Source: Methanosarcina sp. UBA293
Lineage (GTDB): Archaea; Halobacteriota; Methanosarcinia; Methanosarcinales; Methanosarcinaceae
Direction of reading: 5' to 3'
Assembly (NCBI GenBank): GCA_002499445.1
Contig: DALS01000014.1
Span: 1,940 to 31,524 of the forward strand
DNA length: 29,585 bases
Positions 23,971 to 29,585 of the stretch are shown here, piece after piece (position 1 is the first letter of the stretch; the number at the start of each line of letters is the position of its first letter). Position numbers and translations under genes: made by a program. The notes beneath the pieces were generated by a model. It did not search any database. It was not told where the DNA came from and saw only the letters and a program-made list of their open reading frames with translations.

Positions 23971-25950
23971 TCAAGGCTTAATTCCCAGTACCTCTTCGAC
24001 ATATGCCCTAAGGATTTCTGCAATGCTCCAGGCTTGAGCAATGCAGCCACCTGGAGTGTAAGGATAGTCGCCATCAAAGATTTCAGAAATAGTGCCTATA
24101 CCTGCGGTTTCAAAGTGTATATCAAAACCCTGCAGAAGAGCCCGCATATCTTCAAGGCTTTCTTTTGAATAGTTATGTACCTTCCGGTAAGCTCCCACAT
24201 AAGCGCCAAGGAGCCAGGGCCAGACGGTCCCATTGTGGTAGGTCGCATCTCTGTTCGCGGGGTCTCCGCGACACTGTCCTTTATATAAAGGATGATCCCT
24301 CGAAAGAGTTCTAAGCCCAAAGGGGGTCAAAAGATCTTTTTCGGCTCGATCTACAATAGCTTTTTCTTTCTCAGGAGAAAGCATGGTGTAGGGAAGAGCC
24401 ACTGCAAAGATTTGATTAGGACGGATTGCAGGATCTTTAACCTCATTTCCTGCTTCATCCTGAGATACAAGGTCGAAAAGACAATTAGTCTTCGGGTTCC
24501 AGAAAGTATTCTCAAAGTTTGAAGCTACTCCGGTTGCAAGAGTTTCGTATGAAGAAATGTTTTTCCCTAGAAGAGTACCCAGATTAGAAGCCGTTTTCAG
24601 GGCATTATACCAGAGAGCATTAATTTCACAGGCTTTACCTGCTCTTGGGGTCACTGCTTGATCCCCGACTTTAGCATCCATCCAGGTTAGCTGAGGTCCC
24701 TGCCGGATAAGATAATCGGAATCCATGCCGATTCCAAAATCTGTACCCTTACGGTAATTATTTATGATATCATCCACGGTATCCCAGATATCCGAGAGGA
24801 AAATGAAATCTTTTGTATAGGCAAAATACCGGCCAACAGTGTGAATAAACCAGAGAGAAGCGTCAACAGTGTTATAAATTGGTTCTCCTCCGAGCGCTAA
24901 GAAAGCATTAGGAATCAGGCCTCTCTTACAATGCCTGGAAAAGTTTTTGAGAATAGATTTTGCCTCCTCAAAGCGACGGGGAATTAAAAGCAGACCAGGT
25001 ATAGAAATCATAGTATCCCTCCCCCAGTCAGAAAACCAGTGATATCCTGCAATTACCGTGCTCTCACCTGTAGAAGGATTTTTCACTATAAAAGGATCTG
25101 CTGCCCTGAGAAGCTTAAGAGCAAAGGGCTCGGTAAGTCTTGAATTAAAGACAAGGAGATTTTGTCGGTACACCTCCCTTGTATAAAATTCTTCAACCTT
25201 CTCGAGCGTCAGAGAAGAAATATCTTCTGTTGAAGCGACAATAAAAAAGTGGGAAGTTCCGATTTTGAGTTTGCTTTCGAAGTAGCCTGGATTAAAATTG
25301 TCTTCCTGGAAATTCAGTCCCCTTTGCTTTTCGGTGTCATACTCAAAATTATAGTACCACTTGGGATCAGAATGGTACTGGAGATTGGAGGAAAGCGAGA
25401 AAGTAAAACCATTAGAGCTTTCCAGTTCTACTCCTGTAGGAATTGCTTTCTGGGAGAAAGAAAGTTCTCCTGAGCGAACAGTGTGATGGAAGTTTCTAGA
25501 ATTTACCAGCGGAATGATCCTTAACAAAGCTCCCTCTCTTCTGGATCTGACATCATAGAGAATGCAGGTTGTATTGCTGTCATGAATCACAAAAACCTTT
25601 TTCTTCACAGTAAATGCATCTGGCTGATAGACCCAAAGAGGAAAAGGAGCGAGAACAAATTTGGAGAGGTAATTAAAACCTTTAGGAAAAACAGTCCCTG
25701 GATATTTATGGCTCGCAAGCCGGTAAACTTCTTCATTAAGCGAAATTTCCTCATCAAGGGAAGAAAGCAATACAAACCTTCCTGGAGGATTCTTTGAAGC
25801 TGCAACGAGGAGTCCATGATAAGTCCTTGTTCCTGCTCCTATGATTGTAGATGAGGCATATCCCCCGAGTCCATTTCCTACAATCCACTCTTTCTTTATT
25901 CCTTCTTCATATGTGGAAAAGGAATCTGCTCCAAACCTGATACCACTCAT
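23971..25950 (-). CDS. Glycogen debranching enzyme (amylo-alpha-1,6-glucosidase)
   Basis: About 659 residues from ATG 25950 (MSGIRFGADSFSTYEEG). The open frame continues 22 codons upstream, but that part is not family-like. The N-terminal domain begins EWIVGNGLGGYASSTIIGAG, the GDE N-terminal signature. The C-terminal (alpha/alpha)6 barrel has HWFSDWGRDTMISIPGLLL, then NGTVWPWLLGAYVGAY and EIFDGDYPYTPGGCIAQAWS near the end. The enzyme removes alpha-1,6 branches during glycogen breakdown, consistent with the storage glycogen of Methanosarcina. A TATA-like AAATATT lies about 29-35 bases before the ATG, so the leader would be only a few bases. It is divergent from the nuclease-like gene. Confidence 0.93.
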   Translation of the reverse strand: MSGIRFGADSFSTYEEGIKKEWIVGNGLGGYASSTIIGAGTRTYHGLLVAASKNPPGRFVLLSSLDEEISLNEEVYRLASHKYPGTVFPKGFNYLSKFVLAPFPLWVYQPDAFTVKKKVFVIHDSNTTCILYDVRSRREGALLRIIPLVNSRNFHHTVRSGELSFSQKAIPTGVELESSNGFTFSLSSNLQYHSDPKWYYNFEYDTEKQRGLNFQEDNFNPGYFESKLKIGTSHFFIVASTEDISSLTLEKVEEFYTREVYRQNLLVFNSRLTEPFALKLLRAADPFIVKNPSTGESTVIAGYHWFSDWGRDTMISIPGLLLIPRRFEEAKSILKNFSRHCKRGLIPNAFLALGGEPIYNTVDASLWFIHTVGRYFAYTKDFIFLSDIWDTVDDIINNYRKGTDFGIGMDSDYLIRQGPQLTWMDAKVGDQAVTPRAGKACEINALWYNALKTASNLGTLLGKNISSYETLATGVASNFENTFWNPKTNCLFDLVSQDEAGNEVKDPAIRPNQIFAVALPYTMLSPEKEKAIVDRAEKDLLTPFGLRTLSRDHPLYKGQCRGDPANRDATYHNGTVWPWLLGAYVGAYRKVHNYSKESLEDMRALLQGFDIHFETAGIGTISEIFDGDYPYTPGGCIAQAWSIAEILRAYVEEVLGIKP

Positions 25951-26116
25951 ATATATCTGTTTAGGGCTTGATTTCTTAAATATTTGTACCTTTGAAAATG
26001 TGTAGAAAAGACGCAAAAGAAGAATAGGCCAGCTTATAACAGAAATATTAAATAATCATATCTAAGGTTCAGACATAAACTATTTTAGCTGTATAGGATA
26101 TAAGAAAGTGAGAATC

Positions 26117-27289
26117 ATGAAGCAAGACCTTTTAGAAATCCTTTTTGGTGTCTTCAAATGCTCCGGATACAAAGCCACAATATCCAGCAAGTGTGACATT
26201 CTTGTGGAGAAAAATGGGCATAAAGCTTATGTCAGGTGTGCCCTGCAGCCAGATTACGAGGAAATAAAAGCTTTTTCAGAAAAAACAGAGGATTGTACAG
26301 GAATCTATGTAACTACCCGGAAAGGGTCTGAAAAGTTAATTGACTATGCAGCTGAACTTGGGATCTATATTTGGGATAGAGAGGAATTGGCTCTTCAAAT
26401 TGGAAGAGCGGTTCTTTTAAATCTTGAACAGAAATCAAAGATCTCTTATTTTGAGCCAGAGATTCAACCAGCCAGTAAAGCACGAGACCTACACAGCCAG
26501 CCAGCTATTGAATTGCCTGTAGAAAACCGGAAACTAAAAGATGACCGGAAACTAAAAGATGAGTTCAAAGAGGAAACTTATTTTAACGGAGAACTCTTGT
26601 CTCTTCCGATCCAGCAATCTGAGGCCGAAAAAAGTGCTTTTGATACGAGATCCTTGACACAAAACTTTGAGAGGAGAAAAAATACAAATAAAACTGAACA
26701 AGTTGAGGTTCCAGAGATTGAATCTTATGAAATGCTGAATATACAGTCTGTAGAACCAAGGATTTCTAAAAATCAAGCGATTATCATTGCAAAACCCTAT
26801 ATAAGCAGCCCCAGGGAAGCAGTTTTGAAGTTTGTTCCTTTCTGGAGATACCGATACAGCGTTGAAGCAGAAAAACGCTTTAAATCAAAAGTCCTGAGTA
26901 TTGTTGGAGAAGGAAAGGGTTTTCTTAATGCTCTAAACAAGTCGAAAGAAGAGATGGAAATCGAAGGACTTGCCGTGCCTACAAGAATTCCTGCCGTGCA
27001 ATATGAGCTAAAAAGGTCAAATGTGGATAGAAAACAAGCAGAAAAGATTCTCCTAGGTTTAATTATAGAAGAGAATACACGCGAAATACATTTTAACAAC
27101 ACGGAAGGACAGGCAGTTATATATGAGCATAGGAGTTTCAGCCCCAGATCTGAAGAAATACGGCTTGATATGGAGCTTGTGTATATTCCTTTCTGGGAAG
27201 TGAAGGGAAAACGTAATTCTCTGGAGATTAATGCTTATAATGCAAAGGTTCTTGAGGAACCTGTTGATGAAGATGCCGAATTTTTGTGA
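26117..27289 (+). CDS. Restriction-endonuclease-like (Mrr/RecB-fold) protein, catalytic lysine apparently missing
   Basis: About 390 residues. Residues 1-100 look like a PD-(D/E)xK nuclease fold of the Mrr/RecB-like kind: SSKCDILVEKNGHKAYVRCA provides the Asp and the following strand, and GIYVTTRKGSEKLIDYAAEL with GIYIWDREEL matches the usual tail of such domains. The strand that normally ends in Q/E-C-K reads VRCA, so the active-site lysine is not visible. A charged linker (about 115-215) follows, with an 18-bp in-frame duplication, then a C-terminal domain of unknown fold (VLKFVPFWRYRYSVEAEK, VYIPFWEVKGK). Start is ATG 26117 (GTGAG four bases upstream); GTG 26108 is possible. Confidence 0.65.
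   Translation: MKQDLLEILFGVFKCSGYKATISSKCDILVEKNGHKAYVRCALQPDYEEIKAFSEKTEDCTGIYVTTRKGSEKLIDYAAELGIYIWDREELALQIGRAVLLNLEQKSKISYFEPEIQPASKARDLHSQPAIELPVENRKLKDDRKLKDEFKEETYFNGELLSLPIQQSEAEKSAFDTRSLTQNFERRKNTNKTEQVEVPEIESYEMLNIQSVEPRISKNQAIIIAKPYISSPREAVLKFVPFWRYRYSVEAEKRFKSKVLSIVGEGKGFLNALNKSKEEMEIEGLAVPTRIPAVQYELKRSNVDRKQAEKILLGLIIEENTREIHFNNTEGQAVIYEHRSFSPRSEEIRLDMELVYIPFWEVKGKRNSLEINAYNAKVLEEPVDEDAEFL
26527..26562 (+). repeat. Perfect 18-bp in-frame tandem duplication
   Basis: CCGGAAACTAAAAGATGA occurs at 26527-26544 and 26545-26562, giving a doubled RKLKDD/RKLKDE in the linker of the nuclease-like protein. It looks recent because the copies are identical. Confidence 0.9.
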
Positions 27290-27449
27290 AAAGGTAGTGC
27301 AAAAAGAATATTAGAAGATAAATATATAAAATAGAAAATATATTGACACATATTGGCAGAACATTAAGATTCCGTGAGAGAGAATCAAATCTCTGCCCTC
27401 CCATATTCCTGTGAAAATGTCTTTTTCAGGGGAAAGCGCAATTTATAAT

Positions 27450-27488
27450 AAACGTTATGTTCGCCAGATGCAAGAGTATATAACGTTT
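27450..27488. promoter_or_regulatory. Inverted repeat upstream of the IscA-type gene, possible operator
   Basis: AAACGTTAT (27450-27458) and ATAACGTTT (27480-27488) are exact reverse complements with 21 bases between, the spacing of two helical turns. They lie 95-133 bases upstream of the ATG. TATA-like TAAATATTTTG follows at 27541-27551. A dimeric or tetrameric regulator could bind here. Confidence 0.4.
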
Positions 27489-27582
27489 GGAAATTATCTG
27501 TAAGCTGTAACGGATGGCATCTTGTAGGAAATAAACTACATAAATATTTTGTAAATATGGAAAGTAAAAAAGAGGTGTGTAG

Positions 27583-27903
27583 ATGATAGAAATAACAGAC
27601 AAAGCTGCTTCAGAATTGAAAACATTGCTTGAACAGGAAGGAAAACCTGAGCTTGCTCTAAGAATTTTTGTTGCCGGAGTTGCCTGCAGTGGAGTTCAAT
27701 ATGGATTAGCTTTTGATGATGAATTCAAGGAAGAAGACGTGACAATGGAAAGTAACGGAATTAAACTTGTTATGGCAAAAGATATTGAAAGGAGCTTCTC
27801 TGAGGGCAGCATTGATTTTATTGAGGATGAAAATGGGAAAGGATTCCTTATCCGCAACCCCACAGCTGGTGGATGTGGCTCCTGTGGCGGCGGATGCCAT
27901 TAA
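27583..27903 (+). CDS. HesB/IscA-family iron-sulfur protein
   Basis: 106 residues with the A-type Fe-S carrier fold: MIEITDKAASELKTLL, the strand LALRIFVAGVACSGVQYGLAF, and the C-terminal GGCGSCGGGCH. The three conserved cysteines of the family correspond to C35, C98 and either C101 or C105; C98-x2-C101 differs slightly from the usual CxC, and the extra C105-H106 end is unusual. Such proteins carry Fe-S clusters to target enzymes; archaeal members are common in methanogens, which have many Fe-S proteins. GAGGTG five bases before the ATG supports the start. It lies 71 bases upstream of nac, so the two may be co-transcribed. Confidence 0.87.
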   Translation: MIEITDKAASELKTLLEQEGKPELALRIFVAGVACSGVQYGLAFDDEFKEEDVTMESNGIKLVMAKDIERSFSEGSIDFIEDENGKGFLIRNPTAGGCGSCGGGCH

Positions 27904-27974
27904 GTAAATAAATCGCGCTGAAGGTATTGAACCGAACCTGAAAAAGCAAATTAAAATAAAGGAGAAGTAGACCT

Positions 27975-28328
27975 ATGTTCCCAGGAATGGGAGGCCGTGG
28001 AATGAACCCGGCTAAGATGAAACAAATGATGAAACAGATGGGAATTGATGTTAAAGAGCTCAAGGATGTTCAAGAAGTAATCATAAAAACTGCAGACTCT
28101 AATTTCATTATAGAGAATGCAAATGTGACTATCATGAAGGTCCAGGGTTCGGAAACATACCAGATTGTAGGCGACGTAAAGGAAGTTCCGAAAGAACTGG
28201 AAATTCCTGAAGAAGATATAAAACTCGTAATGGAGCAGACCGGTGTTTCAGAAGATGAAGCTCGAGAAGCCCTTAAGAGTTCAAATGGAGATCTGGCAGA
28301 AGCCATTGTAGCACTCTCTTCTGCTTGA
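27975..28328 (+). CDS. nac: Nascent polypeptide-associated complex protein
   Basis: 117 residues. The start MFPGMGGRGMNPAKMKQMMKQMG is the archaeal NAC signature (given in part: MFPGMGGRGMNPAKM), followed by the NAC barrel (about 35-77, VIIKTADSNFIIENANV) and a C-terminal UBA domain (about 80-117, EEDIKLVMEQTGVSEDEARE, ending in IVALSSA). Archaeal NAC forms a homodimer at the ribosome exit and binds new chains. GGAG ten bases before ATG supports the start. It is downstream of the IscA-type gene on the same strand. Confidence 0.95.
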   Translation: MFPGMGGRGMNPAKMKQMMKQMGIDVKELKDVQEVIIKTADSNFIIENANVTIMKVQGSETYQIVGDVKEVPKELEIPEEDIKLVMEQTGVSEDEAREALKSSNGDLAEAIVALSSA

Positions 28329-28370
28329 GCTTTTCATAATTTTTTTAAATATTACGCTAAATGTATTTTT

Positions 28371-28448
28371 CAGGTCGTCGCCCGAGCTCGGCCTCGGGAG
28401 GACGGTCCAATGCGCCAAGCTGCAGTTCTGCAGCCTGTTGCCCTTTTT
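28371..28448 (+). ncRNA. Candidate small structured RNA with its own promoter
   Basis: A GC-rich island in AT-rich spacer. CGTC (28376-28379) pairs with GACG (28401-28404) and CCCGAG (28381-28386) with CTCGGG (28393-28398), a strong hairpin with loop CTCGGC. A second hairpin, GCTGCAG with CTGCAGC around TT, lies at about 28420-28435. A T5 run follows at 28444-28448. A TATA-like box (TTTAAATATT, 28344-28353) is centred about 25 bases before the island, the normal distance to an archaeal start site. No coding frame fits. The alternative is a large terminator or 3' end of the nac transcript. I do not recognise the RNA. Confidence 0.45.
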
Positions 28449-28755
28449 ATATATAATCACTATCTTAATAAAGAAATTAAAGAGATCGAGCTTCGCTCAT
28501 ACTAATTTATGATAGGCTCCTCAAAAAAGGATTAGTTATTTAAGAGTTATTAAGCACTATTTGCCCAATTAAATATGGTACCACCCCTCCCCCAAATAAT
28601 GTACATCCATTAAATGGCCTATTTGTTAATTAGATAGCTTAAGTGTTTTAATTAACTGATTAAACATCATATTTTCCTCGCTTTTATCATTGAATTGTGT
28701 ATGGATGAGAATGATACCAGGTGCCTTAGTTATAAATCAAATTGCTTACAGTCAC
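28449..28755. other. Intergenic region before the IS200/IS605-type element
   Basis: AT-rich, without a supported coding frame. It includes the word GATAGGCTC (28512-28520), which recurs at the end of the IS5-like fragment (29521-29529). Confidence 0.35.
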
Positions 28756-28805
28756 CCCATCCAAAAGGATGGGTTATGCTTCGGGCCGCCCGGTTATTCT
28801 GTTAA

Positions 28806-29204
28806 TTAGAAATCATCAAGTCTTCTTTGCTCGGATCTCATGAATCTATACAATCGGGACTCTTCACCCTGTTTTCCTTGCGACTCTTTAATGTAATGCT
28901 TAATTGTATCAACAGTTACGTTTCCAACGGATCGATAGAACTTGTCATTTGACCAAAGGCTTCCACCCCAATATCGTTTATTCACATCAGGATGGAGCTT
29001 GAATAGTCTGTAAGAACTGCCTCCTTTCAAGTATTGAATCACCTCTGACAGGGAATTACTTGGATGGAATTCCAGAAACAAGTGAATATGATTGTTTACT
29101 ACTTCCATAGCATGGATTGTGTAGCCTTTTTCCATGCAAATGTTATCACATCCTAGCCAGAGGTGGCTGGAACAACCTCTGGCTATGGTGCCAAAAAACC
29201 TCAT
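28806..29204 (-). pseudogene. tnpA: IS200-type transposase TnpA, N-terminus missing
   Basis: The 132-residue frame has the HUH motif H39-I-H41 (VVNNHIHLFLEF) and the catalytic tyrosine Y104 in VDTIKHYIKESQG, with the conserved QYLKGGSSYRLFK and KRYWGGSLWS between. These are the marks of a Y1 single-strand transposase. Normal TnpA proteins begin with a strand carrying a YHxVxxxKYRxxVF pattern; here the frame instead hits a TAA at 29233-29235, and only a trace (VLCKMRFFG) of that strand remains. The protein therefore lacks about 20 N-terminal residues and is probably inactive, unless an alternative start exists. An 11-bp inverted repeat lies within the 5' part of the gene. Confidence 0.75.
29154..29185. 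repeat. Perfect 11-bp inverted repeat inside the tnpA remnant
   Basis: TAGCCAGAGGT (29154-29164) and ACCTCTGGCTA (29175-29185) are exact reverse complements with a 10-base loop. It falls in the 5' part of the coding frame; a hairpin in the mRNA there could hinder translation, as described for IS200 transposase mRNAs. Confidence 0.75.
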
Positions 29205-29300
29205 TTTACAAAGAACTGATGATATAGAGGGTTAAACGAAAACAAAAAAGCCAGCGAGGGTTCACTCCCTCCCCGACCTAAAGGACGGGGTATTCGTGAC

Positions 29301-29525
29301 CCTCTGCGCTCCCGTAGTAATAAAAGAAACAGAAAGAAAAAGAAGAGAGGAAGGCCAATAAAGGTAGATCAGGAAGAATACAAAAAGAAAAGCATAGTAG
29401 AAAGGTTCTTTAGCTGGATAGAGTTATGTAAAAAAGTATTTCCAAGATATGAAATAAAAGAGGAATCATATCTAGGAGTTGTAATGGTAGCAGCAATAAT
29501 TAGATTACAGGAAGTTTTGGGATAG
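29301..29525 (+). pseudogene. IS5-like transposase, C-terminal fragment
   Basis: A plus-strand frame that begins at the edge of the IS200-type element reads RRGRPIKVDQEEYKK, IVERFFSWIELCKKVFPRYE and ESYLGVVMVAAIIRLQEVLG before TAG at 29523. The K-x-x-VERFFSWIE segment holds the glutamate and helix of the DDE domain typical of IS5/IS4-group transposases in Methanosarcina. No start codon or upstream domain is present, so this is a 3' remnant, cut off where the IS200-type element or an associated rearrangement lies. I could not find the 5' half on the left side of that element. Confidence 0.75.
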
Positions 29526-29529
29526 GCTC

Positions 29530-29566
29530 ATAGAATAAAAATCAGCTATAGAATAAAAAATCAGCT
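29530..29566. repeat. Direct repeat after the IS5-like fragment
   Basis: ATAGAATAAAAATCAGCT (29530-29547) is repeated with one extra A at 29548-29566. It directly follows the transposase stop codon and may belong to the end of that element. Confidence 0.7.
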
Positions 29567-29585
29567 TTAGAAAATAAACATTAAA

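Larger units (their letters stand above)
28756..29290 (-). mobile_element. IS200/IS605-type insertion element, probably inactive
   Basis: A minus-strand Y1 transposase (tnpA) is bracketed by two subterminal hairpins as in IS200/IS605 elements. One is CCCATCC (28756-28762) with GGATGGG (28767-28773), loop AAAA. The other is CCCCGACC (29271-29278) with GGACGGGG (29283-29290), loop TAAA, with one mismatch. A further GAGGG/CCCTC hairpin lies just inside (29256-29271). These elements transpose as single strands using end hairpins instead of terminal inverted repeats. The exact cleavage ends are not determined. No TnpB gene is present. On the right the element runs straight into the tail of an IS5-like transposase. 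Confidence 0.7.

Overview
The window is archaeal and almost certainly from a Methanosarcina. It opens with the end of a trimethylamine methyltransferase gene (mttB) followed by its corrinoid protein gene (mttC). It also carries TATA-binding protein, ribosomal protein S8e, archaeal NAC, NOB1, an archaeal PIN-KH ATPase and a RecJ-like protein with DnaJ-type zinc motifs. Spacers are AT-rich and long, and several genes have TATA-like boxes so close to the start codon that leaderless or very short-leader transcripts are likely. All assignments come from reading protein sequence; no database search was possible.

Layout. 1-1350: 3' end of an mttBC methylamine operon, then a strongly structured, non-coding 3' region. 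1353-2036: a stand-alone archaeosine-synthase core-domain protein. 2050-3700: a graveyard with a decayed surface-type protein, a decayed DDE transposase carrying at least six in-frame stops, and a small orphan ORF. 3701-6824, all on the minus strand: TBP, class I aminotransferase, Lrp/AsnC regulator, S8e. 7348-8655: two conserved cysteine-bearing proteins (a DUF6951-like protein and a DUF169 protein). 9310-10583: NOB1 and a HTH-phosphoribosyltransferase of the GfcR/PyrE-like type, then tandem repeats and a hairpin. 10917-13049: RecJ-like DHH protein. 13649-15854: stomatin (SPFH) plus NfeD protease pair. 15944-18507, minus strand: AIR-synthase-related protein, HisH, and a tiny zinc-binding protein, with a 17-18 bp tandem repeat array between the first two. 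18661-18978: remnant of a SAM-dependent methyltransferase gene. 19393-25950, minus strand: LysE-type exporter, an unknown coiled-coil membrane protein, PIN-ATPase-KH protein, HisI, and glycogen debranching enzyme. 26117-28328, plus strand: a degenerate nuclease-like protein, an IscA/HesB-type Fe-S protein and NAC. 28371-29585: a GC-rich small-RNA candidate, then an IS200/IS605-type element abutting the tail of an IS5-like transposase.

How it works together. The mttBC end belongs to methylotrophic methanogenesis. TBP, S8e, NOB1 and NAC are information-processing housekeeping genes. HisH and HisI serve histidine synthesis but are not in one operon. Debranching enzyme serves glycogen storage. 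Most of the window is ordinary chromosome. The most interesting items are the candidate small RNA downstream of nac, the structured mttBC 3' region, the nuclease-like protein that seems to lack its catalytic lysine, the stand-alone ArcS core, and several layered pseudogenes that a standard gene caller would miss. I did not find a convincing new multi-gene defence or metabolic system.
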